64,000 bases of DNA from Pseudomonas mendocina (GTDB lineage: Bacteria; Pseudomonadota; Gammaproteobacteria; Pseudomonadales; Pseudomonadaceae): contig NZ_CP027657.1 of the NCBI RefSeq assembly GCF_003008615.1, positions 248,001-312,000 on the forward strand. The letters are read 5' to 3'. The stretch's first letter is position 1. Each line of letters begins with the position of its first letter. Below the pieces are notes generated by a model. That model did no database searches. It was not told where the DNA came from and was given only the letters and a program-made list of their open reading frames with translations. Below are positions 54,690-64,000 of the stretch, piece after piece. The position numbers and the translations under genes are program-made.

Positions 54690-56912
54690 TCATTTTTCCC
54701 GCCAGAAACGCCTTTGCTCACGCAAGCCGTTGACCTCTCCATAAGTGCCCAGCCATAGCATCAGAGCGCCCTGCTCAGCGGTATCGTGCAACACCACGTC
54801 ACGCGCGATATAACGCGCCACCACCTGAGGGTGGGGATGACCGAAGCTGTTGTGCCGGCCACGCGACAACAGCCCGCCATGCGGCGCGACAGCGTTGAGA
54901 AAGCCCGGGCTCGATGAGCTGCGGCTACCATGGTGCGGCACCAGCAGCCATTCAGCCTGGGCTGGTAGCTCACTGCCCAGCAATGCCCGCTCGGTGCGAC
55001 TGTCGATGTCGCCAGTCAGCAGCAGGCTCTCGCCCTGGGCACTGACCCGCAGGACGCAGGAACTCGGGTTACCCGGCCCGCCCTCAGCCCAGCGCCACAG
55101 CTGAAACTCGACGTCATCCCACTGCCAGCGCTGAGCGGTACAGGGTTCGGCCTGCAGTCCAGGCGCCAGGCGCTCCACCTCGCCACTGCGCACCAGGGCA
55201 ACGGGCAAGCCATCAACGATGGCACCGGCCCCGCCAGCATGATCATTGTCAGCGTGACTGAGCAGCAGCAAATCCAGGCGCCGCACATCGAGCGCACGCA
55301 ACGACGGCAAGACCACACGCTCACCCATGTCGAAGTCACCGAAACTCGGCCCTGCATCGTAGAGCAGCGCGTGCTCACGGGTACGCACCAGCACCGACAG
55401 GCCCTGCCCTACATCGAATACCCATACCTGCGCCAACCCATGTGGCACAGGCTTGCTCTGCACGAGCAGTGCCGGCAGCAATAGAAACAACCCGGGCAGA
55501 CGCAACGGCACGCCCGATGGCAGCAGCAACAAGGCTGCTCCCAACACAGCCAGCAGCAACGCCCACCAGGGCACACTCGACGGCAGCCAGGCTGGCAACC
55601 ACGACGCGATCTGTCCCAGCATGAGAAACAGCAGCGCCAACAACCCGCCCGCCAGCGTCAGCAACCCTTCACCCAACCAGGGAATGGGCAGCAGCAGTGT
55701 TCCCAGCAAGGCTAGCGGCACAACCAGTACACCCACCCAGGGCACGGCAATCAGATTGGCCAACGGCCCGCTGGCGCTGACCGGCAACCCCAACGCCAAC
55801 ATCGCTGGCAACAGGCCGAAAGCCATTGTCCACTGCGCACGCCCCAGACTCCGCCAGGCACTCCAACTACCCAGGCGCCCCGCGAAGACCACTATCAGCA
55901 CGGCAACCGCAGCGAACGACAACCAGAAGCCTGGCTGCAACACCGCTAGTGGCTCGGCCAGCAGCACCACCACCAACGCCAGCAGCAATGGCCACCAGAC
56001 ACCCAGATGACGGAAGCGCAAACGCCACAGCAGCACCAGCGCGATCATCACGCAAGCACGCCGCACCGGCACCTCGAAACCAGCCATCAGTCCGTAGGCC
56101 AGAGCCCCACTCAATGCCAACACGCAGGCACAGGGCAACCAAGGCCAACGTCGCGGCCACAAGCCCAGGCGGGCCAAGCCTGCCACCAGACCATAGAGCA
56201 GACCGGCCAGCATGGTGATGTGCTGACCGGAAATGACCATCAGATGCACCGTGCCGGTATGCTGCAACAGACGCCAGTCGGCGGTGCTCAGGCCCGAACC
56301 GTCACCCAGCACCAGCGCGGCAAGACCGCCGGCGCGGCCGAAGGCCTCCACCTCGAGCAGATGCTGACGCACCTGATCACGCCAGGCCCCCAGCCCACCC
56401 GCCTCGCTCAGGCGCTGCCCGGTCTTGACCGTACCGGTGGCCCCGATGCGCTGCGCCAGCAACCAGGCCTCGTAGTCGAAGGCCTGCGGATTCACCAGAC
56501 CATGGGGTTGACGCAGACTGACCGCCAGACGCCAGCGCTCCCCACCGCGAATCTCCGGCCCATTGCGCCAGGACAGGCGGATCAGTTGCGGCAGTTCGCC
56601 GCGACGTGACAACGCATCTTCGAGCTGAAAACGCACCACGCCATTGGCGACGGCTGGCAACCCGACCACCTGCCCTTCCAACCACAGGGTGCGGCCATCG
56701 AGCGCTGGCGCCAGTCGATCATCCAGCGCCCACTGCGCCGAGGTGCAGGCCCAGGCCATGCCCAGCAGGAAAAAACCGATTAGGTAGAGGCGAGAGGCCA
56801 ACAGTGCAAGGCCCAGCGCTGCACAAACGAGCAACAACCAGGCTGGCGGCAATGCCGGAAGGAATCGAAGTGACAATAAGCCCAAAGCGAGCGCCAGCAT
56901 CCCTGCGCGCAT
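54690..56912 (-). CDS. comEC: DNA internalization protein ComEC/Rec2
   Basis: 740 residues from ATG 56912 (GGAG upstream). The N-terminal DUF4131 segment and a multi-TM Competence domain (~200-480, DGSGLSTADWRLLQHTGTVHLMVISGQHITM) are followed by a beta-lactamase-like domain (~510-740) with LLLSHADNDHAGG and LVPHHGSRSSSSP. It forms the inner-membrane channel for transforming single-stranded DNA. In P. aeruginosa a DUF2062 gene separates comEC from lolE; here comEC and lolE are neighbours. Confidence 0.94.
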   Translation of the reverse strand: MRAGMLALALGLLSLRFLPALPPAWLLLVCAALGLALLASRLYLIGFFLLGMAWACTSAQWALDDRLAPALDGRTLWLEGQVVGLPAVANGVVRFQLEDALSRRGELPQLIRLSWRNGPEIRGGERWRLAVSLRQPHGLVNPQAFDYEAWLLAQRIGATGTVKTGQRLSEAGGLGAWRDQVRQHLLEVEAFGRAGGLAALVLGDGSGLSTADWRLLQHTGTVHLMVISGQHITMLAGLLYGLVAGLARLGLWPRRWPWLPCACVLALSGALAYGLMAGFEVPVRRACVMIALVLLWRLRFRHLGVWWPLLLALVVVLLAEPLAVLQPGFWLSFAAVAVLIVVFAGRLGSWSAWRSLGRAQWTMAFGLLPAMLALGLPVSASGPLANLIAVPWVGVLVVPLALLGTLLLPIPWLGEGLLTLAGGLLALLFLMLGQIASWLPAWLPSSVPWWALLLAVLGAALLLLPSGVPLRLPGLFLLLPALLVQSKPVPHGLAQVWVFDVGQGLSVLVRTREHALLYDAGPSFGDFDMGERVVLPSLRALDVRRLDLLLLSHADNDHAGGAGAIVDGLPVALVRSGEVERLAPGLQAEPCTAQRWQWDDVEFQLWRWAEGGPGNPSSCVLRVSAQGESLLLTGDIDSRTERALLGSELPAQAEWLLVPHHGSRSSSSPGFLNAVAPHGGLLSRGRHNSFGHPHPQVVARYIARDVVLHDTAEQGALMLWLGTYGEVNGLREQRRFWREK

Positions 56913-56986
56913 TGCTGTGCTCCCTGCACATGGGCCGATCTGGCCCGACGAACAGAAGTGTAGCCCGGATAAATCCGAGCTAACCG

Positions 56987-58231
56987 CTATTCGTAACGCA
57001 GCGCCTCGGCAGGCTGCACCTGAGCGGCGCGCCAGGACGGGTAGACCGTCGCCAGGAAGCTCAGGATCAGCGCTGCTGAGCAGATCAGCGCCACATCGAG
57101 CCATTGCAGATCGGACGGCAGGCTGCTGATGAAGTAGACATCGGAGCTGAGCACTTGCTGCCCAGCGAAGGATTCCAGCCAGGCCACCAGGGCACTGACG
57201 TTGAGCGCAGCGAGCACGCCTAGCACAGTGCCGATCAGCGTACCGACCACGCCGATCACGCTACCCTGCACCATGAAGATCGCCATGATCTGCCGCGGCG
57301 TGGCACCGAGGGTGCGCAGGATGGCGATATCACCGCCCTTGTCGGCCACCACCATGATCAGTGTGGCGATGATGTTGAATGCAGCGACGGCGACGATCAG
57401 CAGCAGCAACAGGCCGATCATGGTCTTTTCCATCTTCATCGCGCTGAACAGACTGCCCTGGGTGTGCGTCCAATCATCGGCGCGGTAACCGTCCCCCAGT
57501 GACGCAACCAGCGCCTTGGACACCTGCGGCGCCTGGTACAGATCCTTCAGCGCCAGACGGATGCCCGGCACCGTGCCTTCCGGCAGGCGCTGCATGGCGG
57601 CGGCATCGGCGACGTTGATCAACGCCAGCGAGCTATCCAGCTCGGCACCGACCTTGAACACTGCCGCCACGTTCAAGCGTTGCATGCGCGGGGTAATGCC
57701 ACCGGGAGCATTGCTCAGCTCGGGAATGATCAGGGTCAGCTTGTCGCCCACCTGCAGGCCGAAACGCCGCGCGGTGATATCGCCGATGACCACGCCGAAC
57801 TCACCGGGCTGCAGATTGCTCAGGCTGCCCTGACGGATATGGTCGGGCAGGATCGACACCTTGGCCTCCTCGGCCGGGTCGATGCCATGGATCTGGATCG
57901 GCTGCATCAACCCACGATGCGACAGCATGCCTTCGAGCTCGGCATAGGGCGCGGCAGCCTGCACCTGCGGGTTGCTCATGGCCTTGTCGGCCAGGGCGCG
58001 CCAATCGGCGACCGGTTCGGCGCCATAGAGCATGGCGTGCGGCACCATACCGAGAATGCGCGAGCTCATTTCCTTCTGGAAACCATTCATCACCGACAGC
58101 ACCACGATCATCGCCAGCACGCCGAGCGCCAGGCCGATCATCGAGGTCAGCGAAATGAAGGAAATGAAGTGGTTGCGGCGCTTGGCCCGCGTGTAGCGGG
58201 TGCCGATGAACAGGCTCAGCGGACGGAACAT
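56987..58231 (-). CDS. lolE: Lipoprotein-releasing ABC transporter permease (LolC/LolE family), third gene of the operon
   Basis: 414 residues. The N-terminal [26 protein letters not shown] and four TM segments with a large periplasmic loop are present, and the C-terminus ends [18 protein letters not shown]. With LolD it releases outer-membrane lipoproteins to LolA. It is closely similar to the gene at 58937; naming as lolE follows the lolC-lolD-lolE order of transcription, since the two permeases cannot be told apart with certainty. Abuts lolD (ATG/TGA at 58231). Confidence 0.9.
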   Translation of the reverse strand: MFRPLSLFIGTRYTRAKRRNHFISFISLTSMIGLALGVLAMIVVLSVMNGFQKEMSSRILGMVPHAMLYGAEPVADWRALADKAMSNPQVQAAAPYAELEGMLSHRGLMQPIQIHGIDPAEEAKVSILPDHIRQGSLSNLQPGEFGVVIGDITARRFGLQVGDKLTLIIPELSNAPGGITPRMQRLNVAAVFKVGAELDSSLALINVADAAAMQRLPEGTVPGIRLALKDLYQAPQVSKALVASLGDGYRADDWTHTQGSLFSAMKMEKTMIGLLLLLIVAVAAFNIIATLIMVVADKGGDIAILRTLGATPRQIMAIFMVQGSVIGVVGTLIGTVLGVLAALNVSALVAWLESFAGQQVLSSDVYFISSLPSDLQWLDVALICSAALILSFLATVYPSWRAAQVQPAEALRYE

Positions 58232-58944
58232 CAGAGGCTCACCAGCTTGCCGTCCTGCAGGCTCAGCACGCGATCCATCTGCCGCGCCAGCTGCATGTCG
58301 TGGGTCACCACCAGGAACGCGGTATTGGAATCTCGGCTGAGCTCGCGCATCAGCTCCTGAATACCTTCGGCGGTATGTTGGTCAAGGTTACCGGTGGGCT
58401 CATCGAGCAGCACCAGGCCCGGACGATTAACCAGGGCACGCGCGATGGCCACACGCTGACGCTCGCCACCGGACAACTCGGAGGGTTTGTGATTCAAGCG
58501 ATGCCCCAGCCCGACTCGCTCAAGCAGCGCGGTCGCGCGCTGGCGGGCCTCGGCAATTGGCGTCTTGCCGATCAGCAGCGGCATGCAGGCATTTTCCAGC
58601 GCGGTGAACTCGGCCAGCAGGTGGTGGAACTGATAGACGAAGCCCAGTGCGCGGTTGCGCAACAGGCCACGTGCAGTCTCGCTGAGCGCCGACAATTGCT
58701 CGCCCGCCAGCCATACGCTGCCTTCGCTCGGCGTATCCAGGCCACCGAGCATGTTGAGCAGCGTGCTCTTGCCAGAGCCGGAGCTACCGACGATGGCCAC
58801 GCGCTCGCCGGGAAACAGCTCCAGCTCGAGCCCATCGAGCACCACCACGGACTCGGGGCCCTCTTCGTAGCGCTTGCCCAGGTTACGGCAGCTCAGGACA
58901 GCGTTGCGCGGATTCTTGGCTTGGTCGTTCATCAGATCACTCAT
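58231..58944 (-). CDS. lolD: Lipoprotein-releasing ABC transporter ATPase
   Basis: 237 residues from ATG 58944, which overlaps the lolC stop and has GAGG nine bases upstream; a second ATG (58932) is possible. Walker [11 protein letters not shown]-loop FVYQFHHLL, signature [15 protein letters not shown], Walker [12 protein letters not shown] and a switch His (VVTHDMQ) are intact. It powers LolCE-driven lipoprotein release. Confidence 0.96.
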   Translation of the reverse strand: MSDLMNDQAKNPRNAVLSCRNLGKRYEEGPESVVVLDGLELELFPGERVAIVGSSGSGKSTLLNMLGGLDTPSEGSVWLAGEQLSALSETARGLLRNRALGFVYQFHHLLAEFTALENACMPLLIGKTPIAEARQRATALLERVGLGHRLNHKPSELSGGERQRVAIARALVNRPGLVLLDEPTGNLDQHTAEGIQELMRELSRDSNTAFLVVTHDMQLARQMDRVLSLQDGKLVSL

Positions 58945-60184
58945 AACGCAGGGCCTCGGCCGGCTGGGTACGCGCAGCACGCCAGGCAGGATACAGGGTG
59001 GCGAAGAAGCTCAGCAGCAGCGCCGCCGCGCAGACGCTAACCACATCGGAAGTCTGCAGCTGCGAGGGCAGGTAGTCGATGAAGTAGACGTCGGCATTGA
59101 GGAATTTGATGCCCAGCAGACGTTCGATAGCGGCGATCAGACTGCTGATGTTGAGCGCCGCAAGAATGCCGAGCACGGCGCCGATCAGGGTACCGACCAC
59201 GCCGATTACCGTGCCCTGCACCATGAAGATGGCCATTATCTGCCGCGGCGTGGCGCCCAGGGTACGCAGGATGGCGATATCAGCCTTCTTGTCCGCCACC
59301 ACCATCACCAGCGTGGAAATGATGTTGAACGCAGCCACCGCGACGATCAGCAGCAGCAGCAGGCCGATCATGGTCTTTTCCATGCGGATGGCCTGGTAGA
59401 GGTTACCGTGGGTGCGAGTCCAGTCACGGGCGTAGAAGTCGCCATCGAGGCTCTGGGCGATCTCCCAGGCAGCGCGCGGCGCCTGGAACAGGTCGTCGAA
59501 CTTCAGGCGCAGCCCCTGCACCTGATCCGGCTGCCAGCGCTGCAGACGCGCCAGGTCGCTGATGTTGGCCAATGCCAGGGCACCGTCGATCTCGCCGGCG
59601 CCGACATGGAAGATACCGGTGACGGTGAAACGCTTCAGGCGTGGGAACATACCCGCCGGGGTCACGGTGACCTCGGGGGCGACGAAGGTGACCTTGTCAC
59701 CGAGCTTGAGGCCCAGCTTGGCCGCGGCCTTGTCGCCGATGATCATGGCGAATTCGCCGGCCTGCAACGTATCCAGGCTGCCCTGCTGGAAGAAGCCGTC
59801 GATGATCGACACCTTGCGCTCCTGCTCGGGATCGATGGCGTTGATCAGCACCTTCTGCACCTTGCCCTCATGCGTGAGCAGGCCTTGCATCTGGGTGAAC
59901 GGCGCCACGGCCTCGACCCGCGCGTGCTGTTCGACCTGGCGTGCCAGTGCCTGCCAGTCCTTCACCGGCGTTGGCGACTCGACCGTGGCATGCGGAATCA
60001 TCCCCAGCACGCGGGTGCGCATTTCATGGTCGAAGCCGTTCATCACCGACAACACCAGGATCATCACCATCACCCCCAGGGTGAGGCCGAGCATGGAGGT
60101 CAGGGAAATGAAGGAAACGAAGTGGCTTCGTCTTTTTGCGCGCGTGTAACGCGTACCGATGTATACGAACAGAGGTCTGAACAT
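58937..60184 (-). CDS. lolC: Lipoprotein-releasing ABC transporter permease (LolC/LolE family), first gene of the operon
   Basis: 415 residues. Same architecture as the paralogue at 56987: N-terminal TM ([22 protein letters not shown]), periplasmic loop ~45-270, three C-terminal TM segments including [20 protein letters not shown]. The two genes share long near-identical DNA in this C-terminal part. Named lolC by transcription order. It overlaps lolD at the 3' end. Confidence 0.9.
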   Translation of the reverse strand: MFRPLFVYIGTRYTRAKRRSHFVSFISLTSMLGLTLGVMVMILVLSVMNGFDHEMRTRVLGMIPHATVESPTPVKDWQALARQVEQHARVEAVAPFTQMQGLLTHEGKVQKVLINAIDPEQERKVSIIDGFFQQGSLDTLQAGEFAMIIGDKAAAKLGLKLGDKVTFVAPEVTVTPAGMFPRLKRFTVTGIFHVGAGEIDGALALANISDLARLQRWQPDQVQGLRLKFDDLFQAPRAAWEIAQSLDGDFYARDWTRTHGNLYQAIRMEKTMIGLLLLLIVAVAAFNIISTLVMVVADKKADIAILRTLGATPRQIMAIFMVQGTVIGVVGTLIGAVLGILAALNISSLIAAIERLLGIKFLNADVYFIDYLPSQLQTSDVVSVCAAALLLSFFATLYPAWRAARTQPAEALRYE

Positions 60185-60323
60185 GTCGGGAAGGGTCAGG
60201 GGAAAAAGGAACGTCCTTGTGGCGGGCCCTGGCGAGCGGCCTTACACTCAGAACCAGTACGAGCCCGCTACGTGGCGGATCGTCAACGAGTTCTCTGACC
60301 ACCACCGCTGCCATGGGTTCGCC

Positions 60324-60890
60324 ATGTCGACATACGATGTAGATGATCGCCGCGAATACTATCGTATCGAGGATACGATCGCACTGGAATTCACCCTGCT
60401 CTCTGGCGCAGCGGCGCACTCCAGTGACGTGCTTCACGATGCCTCGCCGCTGTTCAATCTGCTTAGCGACCTGCATCTGATGGACTTCGAGTCACAGCAC
60501 CTGCTGCGTCATATCAGCGAACGCGATCGCACCCTGGCCAACTACCTAAAAGTGATCAACAAGCGCATCGATCTGCTTGGCCAGGCCGTGGCGCAGAGCT
60601 TGCTGCGCGATATCGGCTCACCACGCAAGGTGTCGCTGTCCGAAGGTGGCATCAGCTTCAACAATGCCCAGCCCGTGCCCGAATACAGCCACCTGGCGAT
60701 CAAGATGGTGCTGATGCCACAGGCGCTCGGTCTTCTGCTGCGCGCCCGGGTGGTGCACTGCAGCCAGCGCGCCGACGGCCAATATGAAATCGGCACGGAG
60801 TTCGAAGCGTTGACCGACTCACAGCGTCAACTGCTTGCTCGGCATATCCTGCAGAGACAGGCCCTGGAGCGTCGCCAGGCCCGTGAGTGA
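60324..60890 (+). CDS. PilZ-domain protein (c-di-GMP receptor-like)
   Basis: 188 residues from ATG 60324, divergent from lolC. The N-terminal RREYYRIEDTIALEF contains the RxxxR motif, and VSLSEGGISF matches (D/N)xSxxG with Ser in place of Asp/Asn. The middle (~60-110) is helical. It probably binds c-di-GMP, with some uncertainty because of the altered second motif. A longer frame to 60159 overlaps lolC and was rejected. Confidence 0.85.
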   Translation: MSTYDVDDRREYYRIEDTIALEFTLLSGAAAHSSDVLHDASPLFNLLSDLHLMDFESQHLLRHISERDRTLANYLKVINKRIDLLGQAVAQSLLRDIGSPRKVSLSEGGISFNNAQPVPEYSHLAIKMVLMPQALGLLLRARVVHCSQRADGQYEIGTEFEALTDSQRQLLARHILQRQALERRQARE

Positions 60891-60911
60891 TCGCTGTTCA
60901 GGAGCCCCATC

Positions 60912-61220
60912 ATGCATCGCTTCGTTCTTCTGCTTGCCCTGCTCGCCCCCACCCCACTGTTCGCTGAAACCCTGACCATCCCGGTGGGCACCCAGGGTGC
61001 AGATCTCGATGAGCGCAACCTGCCGCACAAAGGCGAGTCCAAACGCTCGGTGCTGGAACGCTTCGGCCTGGCTGACGAGGAACATGCACCTGTCGGCCAG
61101 CCACCGATCACTCGCTGGGACTACCGCGAGTTCAGTGTCTATTTCGAATACGATCACGTGATCAACAGCGTGCGCCATCACCGCGCGCGTCACCTCGACC
61201 CCGCCAAGGAGCAACAGTGA
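60912..61220 (+). CDS. Small exported protein of unknown function
   Basis: 102 residues. Signal peptide 1-18 (MHRFVLLLALLAPTPLFA, cleavage before ETLT), no lipobox Cys. The mature part has a KRSVLERFGLADEEHAPVGQP...YFEYDHVINSVRHH pattern recalling SmpA/BamE-type small alpha+beta domains, but I do not recognise a named family. It is coupled to the following GDPD (GTGA overlap), so the two likely act in one process. Confidence 0.8.
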   Translation: MHRFVLLLALLAPTPLFAETLTIPVGTQGADLDERNLPHKGESKRSVLERFGLADEEHAPVGQPPITRWDYREFSVYFEYDHVINSVRHHRARHLDPAKEQQ

Positions 61221-61936
61221 CTCTTATCTACGGCCATCGCGGCGCCAAGGGCGAAGCCCCGGAAAATACCCTGGCCAGCTTCCAGCGCTGCCTGGAGCAT
61301 GGTGTCGACCGCTGCGAACTGGATCTGCACCTGTCACGCGACGGCGAGCTGATGGTCATTCACGACCCGACACTCAAGCGCACGACCGGGCTACGCGGCA
61401 AGGTGGTCGAACATGACGCAGCCGATCTGGTGCGCTACGACGCACGCAAGAGTGGCCCTGGCTGGGTTCGCCCCTGCCCGATTCCGCGCCTGGATGATTT
61501 GTTCGAGCAGTGCCGCTTCGAGCACTGGCAACTGGAGGTCAAGAGTGCCTCGAAGATCCGCGCCGCCCGCACCGTGCTGGCCATCGCCGAACTGGTCGAA
61601 CGCCATGGCCTGAAAGATCGCATCACCATCACCTCCAGCTCACGTGCCGTGCTCAAGGCCGCACGCGAACTGACGCCCCATCTACAGCTGGGCCTGGTAG
61701 CAGAATATGCCTGGCTCGATCCGCTGAAGGTCGCCGCCCATTATGGCTGCCACCTACTGGCGCTGAACTGGACGCTATGCACCCCGGAGCGCTTGCTCAA
61801 GGCGCAGAAACAGGGATTGCATGTGTCGGTGTGGACGGTCAACGAACCAGCGCTGATGCGCCGCCTGGCCGATTTCGGCGTCGACAGCATCATCACCGAT
61901 TTCCCCGGTCTGGCAGCGCATACGCTGCGCGGATGA
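61217..61936 (+). CDS. Glycerophosphodiester phosphodiesterase
   Basis: 239 residues from GTG 61217 overlapping the previous stop. The GDPD motif YGHRGAKGEAPENTLASF (HR...EN), ELDLHLSRDGELMVIHDP (metal ligands) and a C-terminal HVSVWTVNEP (Trp) are complete. It splits glycerophosphodiesters to glycerol-3-phosphate and an alcohol. No signal peptide, so a cytosolic UgpQ-like enzyme; no ugp transporter is adjacent. Confidence 0.95.
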   Translation: MTLIYGHRGAKGEAPENTLASFQRCLEHGVDRCELDLHLSRDGELMVIHDPTLKRTTGLRGKVVEHDAADLVRYDARKSGPGWVRPCPIPRLDDLFEQCRFEHWQLEVKSASKIRAARTVLAIAELVERHGLKDRITITSSSRAVLKAARELTPHLQLGLVAEYAWLDPLKVAAHYGCHLLALNWTLCTPERLLKAQKQGLHVSVWTVNEPALMRRLADFGVDSIITDFPGLAAHTLRG

Positions 61937-61958
61937 AAGCCGAGAAATATCCGGGTGA

Positions 61959-62070
61959 GGTGCGCCGTGCGCACTGAAACCCCGCGCGAACGTCATCGGT
62001 GCGCACGACCTGGGCGGCTCCGCGTCCCCCTACAAAGGCCATCCGCGCCAGACATCAAGCCTTATTAGGC
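61959..62070. repeat. Dispersed intergenic repeat, second long copy
   Basis: Hairpin GGTGCGC (61959-61965) / GCGCACT (61969-61975). It is followed by TCGGTGCGCAC, CCTGGGCGGC and CTACAAAGGCCATCCG as in 2151-2290. The gap 61937-62260 holds this repeat and a terminator, and no gene. Confidence 0.72.
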
Positions 62071-62124
62071 AATGTCCAAACCTTCGCTCCCGGATTGCAT
62101 CCAGGATACCCACCAACAAGAATG

Positions 62125-62152
62125 AAAAAACCGGCCCAAGAGCCGGTTTTTC
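62125..62152 (+). terminator. Rho-independent terminator between GDPD and sthA
   Basis: AAAAAACCGGC (62125-62135) and GCCGGTTTTT after a short loop (CCAAGA). Bidirectional by sequence; serves the convergent GDPD and sthA genes. Confidence 0.88.
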
Positions 62153-62260
62153 TTTGCTGCCGCCTGAGATGCTAGAAGCTCTCCCGATTCGGCCAGCGCC
62201 ATTCGGAAGCTACCACCCAGCCTGTCTCCCCGACCGGCTCAGGCCGCCGGCCGGAGCCGC

Positions 62261-63655
62261 TCAAAAAAGCCGGTTGAGGCCGTCGAACGCCGCCACTCGA
62301 TAGGCTTCCGCCATGGTCGGGTAGTTGAAGGTGGTGTTGATGAAGTACTTGATGGTGTTGGCTTCACCCTTCTGATTCATGATCGCCTGACCGATGTGGA
62401 CGATCTCCGAAGCCTGGTAACCGAAGCAGTGCACACCTAGCACTTCCAGGGTTTCACGGTGGAACAGGATCTTCAGCATGCCCACCGGTTCGTGGGAAAT
62501 CTGTGCCCGCGCCATGCCCTTGAAGAAAGCCTTGCCCACTTCATAAGGCACCTTGGCCTGAGTCAGCTCGCGCTCGGTTTTACCAATGGAGCTGATCTCG
62601 GGAATGGTGTAGATGCCGGTAGGCACATCATTGACGAAACGCCAGCTGCCATTGTCGACGATGCTGCCGGCGGCCGAACGCCCCTGGTCGGAGGCAGCGC
62701 TGGCCAGACTCGGCCAGCCGATCACGTCACCGGCAGCGTAGATGTTGCCGACTTCGGTGCGGTAGTGCTCGTCAACCTGGATCTGGCCACGGCTGTTGAC
62801 CTTGATACCGATGTTCTCCAGACCCAGCAGGTCGGTGTTGCCGGTACGCCCGTTACACCACAACAGCGCATCGGCCTTGATCTTCTTGCCCGATTTGAGG
62901 TGCAGGATGACCCCGTTGTCCAGCCCCTCGATGCGCTCGTAGTCTTCGTTGTGGCGAACCAGCACGTTGTTGTTACGCAGGTGATAACCGAGCGCATCGG
63001 AGATTTCTGCATCAAGGAAGCTGAGCAGTTGGTCGCGGTTGTCGATCAGATCCACCAGCACGCCCAGACCACTGAAGATCGAGGCGTACTCGCAACCGAT
63101 GACGCCTGCTCCGTAGATGATCAGACGGCGCGGCGTGTGACCGATGCTGAGAATGGTGTCGCTGTCATAGATACGCGGATGGCGGAAGTCGACATCCGCC
63201 GGGCGATAAGGCCGCGAGCCGGTGGCAATGACGACGTTCTTGGCGACCAGTTTCTCGACCGCACCGTTGAGGCAGACCACTTCGACGGTGTGCTCGTCGG
63301 AAAAGCTGGCAGTACCGAAATAGGTGTCGATGCGGTTGCGCGCGTAGTAGCCAGTACGCGAGGTGACCTGCTTGGCGATCACTTTCTCGGCGCTTTTGAG
63401 TACATCAGGGAAGGAGAACCAGCGCGGCTCGCCGATCTGGCGAAACATCGGATTGGTGTTGAACTGCATGATCTGCCGCACCGAGTGACGCAGCGCCTTG
63501 GAAGGAATGGTGCCAAGGTGGGTGCAGTTGCCGCCGACCAGGGGACGATTATCCACCACCGCCACCTTGCGCCCGGCCTTGGCCGCGTTCATCGCCGCGC
63601 CCTCGCCCGCAGGCCCGGAGCCCAGCACCACTACGTCATAGTTGTAGACCGCCAT
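62261..63655 (-). CDS. sthA: Soluble pyridine nucleotide transhydrogenase
   Basis: 464 residues. It starts [21 protein letters not shown] (FAD fold). The redox-centre region reads [15 protein letters not shown], with only the first Cys of the usual C-x4-C disulfide, the known feature that separates SthA from lipoamide-type oxidoreductases. NAD(P)-binding [17 protein letters not shown] and a C-terminal dimer domain follow. It interconverts NADPH and NADH. Confidence 0.96.
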   Translation of the reverse strand: MAVYNYDVVVLGSGPAGEGAAMNAAKAGRKVAVVDNRPLVGGNCTHLGTIPSKALRHSVRQIMQFNTNPMFRQIGEPRWFSFPDVLKSAEKVIAKQVTSRTGYYARNRIDTYFGTASFSDEHTVEVVCLNGAVEKLVAKNVVIATGSRPYRPADVDFRHPRIYDSDTILSIGHTPRRLIIYGAGVIGCEYASIFSGLGVLVDLIDNRDQLLSFLDAEISDALGYHLRNNNVLVRHNEDYERIEGLDNGVILHLKSGKKIKADALLWCNGRTGNTDLLGLENIGIKVNSRGQIQVDEHYRTEVGNIYAAGDVIGWPSLASAASDQGRSAAGSIVDNGSWRFVNDVPTGIYTIPEISSIGKTERELTQAKVPYEVGKAFFKGMARAQISHEPVGMLKILFHRETLEVLGVHCFGYQASEIVHIGQAIMNQKGEANTIKYFINTTFNYPTMAEAYRVAAFDGLNRLF

Positions 63656-63870
63656 CTAGCACTCCTCAAATTGTTGCGCCCCAGCACCAACCGCCGGCAT
63701 GCGCCAGGCCATTGGTGGGCGTGGATTATCGCGGGCCGCATGACGACTGGCAAAAACTTCCGGGGAAAATCTTCGCAGTCGCTCACCATGATACCCAGAG
63801 TGGCCGCCCTGATTGGCCAGCCACAGGAATCGGAACGCGCAGCATGACTCATCTGCGCGTTGTCCTGCCA
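63656..63870. other. Intergenic region between sthA and nqrM
   Basis: 215 bases with no supported gene or clear terminator. It should contain the sthA promoter on its left side, but no -35/-10 pair stood out. Confidence 0.5.
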
Positions 63871-64000
63871 TTATCGTTTGGTCGCGTCGTAGGCCAGGCT
63901 GCTGTCAGCCTCGTCCTCGGCATTGGCTTCTTCGCACTTGGTGCGATCACCACCGCAGATGGAGCATTCCTTCTCGATCCCCAGGTTGGCGATACCGCCG
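63871..64000 (-). CDS. nqrM: NqrM, Na+-NQR maturation protein, cut by window edge
   Basis: The minus-strand frame is open from the window end to TAA at 63871-63873 and reads GGIANLGIEKECSICGGD...KCEE..., 42 residues. The four-cysteine pattern around ECSICGGDRTKC is diagnostic of NqrM (DUF539), which supplies iron to the NqrDE cluster of the sodium-pumping NADH:quinone reductase. In Pseudomonas it lies at the end of the nqr operon, next to sthA; the upstream nqr genes are outside the window. The N-terminal membrane helix is not included. Confidence 0.88.
   Translation of the reverse strand, partial: GGIANLGIEKECSICGGDRTKCEEANAEDEADSSLAYDATKR

Noticed and set aside
56913..57104. Longer N-terminus for ComEC
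   Set aside because: It would overlap the end of lolE and adds 64 residues without membrane character; ATG 56912 has a good ribosome site.
58874..60298. 474-codon open frame opposite lolC
   Set aside because: Shadow of lolC/lolD with His/Gln-rich low-complexity translation.
62459..63847. 462-codon open frame opposite sthA
   Set aside because: Mirror of the sthA reading frame; no recognisable domain and no ribosome site, and it would cross the sthA promoter.

Overview
The window is a piece of a GC-rich Pseudomonas chromosome. Gene content and order over 32.8-64.0 kb (tatD/ycfH, pilZ, holB, tmk, mltG, pabC, fabF, acpP, fabG, fabD, plsX, rpmF, yceD, maf, sppA, HAD phosphatase, rluC, rne, murB, kdsB, lpxK, exbD/exbB, comEC, lolCDE, GDPD, sthA, nqrM) match the arrangement known from P. 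aeruginosa and its relatives. The accessory genes and the dispersed GTAGGGTGCGC repeats suggest the mendocina/oleovorans (Ectopseudomonas) side of the genus; that placement is inference. No transposase, integrase, tRNA, rRNA or CRISPR array was seen.

Layout. 1-2.1 kb: end of purM, purN and a DUF3108 periplasmic protein, closed by a terminator. 2.3-3.5 kb: a lone ammonium transporter. 3.9-4.9 kb: a coupled three-gene YqjD/YqjE/YqjK-like membrane operon. 5.0-11.6 kb: an EAL phosphodiesterase, dgt, a FUSC-type membrane protein and a large Cache-HAMP-GAF-HD-GYP protein. 11.7-17.9 kb: a DUF1624 membrane protein, a secreted subtilase with an altered catalytic Asp position, a GNAT acetyltransferase, DUF1285, a DUF4823 lipoprotein and an HSL-type esterase.

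18.0-29.4 kb is the main accessory block. It encodes an MFS transporter, an ArgE-type deacetylase, a LysR regulator, an N-acyl-D-amino-acid-deacylase-like amidohydrolase, a betaine-aldehyde-dehydrogenase-like enzyme, a TetR regulator, and a DUF1302/DUF1329 outer-envelope pair. Three promoter regions in this block carry the same element (GTCA-N6-GTCA just after the -10), so the amidohydrolase-ALDH operon, tetR and the DUF1302-DUF1329 operon look like one TetR regulon. The natural substrate cannot be read from the sequence. This block is the best candidate for an undescribed system in the window.

29.5-32.4 kb: an isolated moaA paralogue, a second TetR and a class-V aminotransferase-like protein. 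32.4-32.8 kb holds a probable RgsA sRNA next to tatD, as in P. aeruginosa. 32.8-43.0 kb is the fatty-acid synthesis/cell-growth supercluster on the minus strand. 43.1-46.4 kb: maf, sppA, a HAD phosphatase and rluC. 46.4-50.0 kb: rne with a long structured leader. 50.0-60.2 kb: envelope genes (murB, a low-Mr tyrosine phosphatase, kdsB, ycaR, lpxK, exbDB, comEC, lolCDE). 60.3-64.0 kb: a PilZ protein, a small exported protein, GDPD, sthA and the 3' end of nqrM.

Four genes belong to cyclic-di-GMP-associated families (EAL, HD-GYP and two PilZ proteins). A palindromic dispersed repeat occurs five times, always between genes and mostly at gene 3' ends; its stem shows compensatory base changes.
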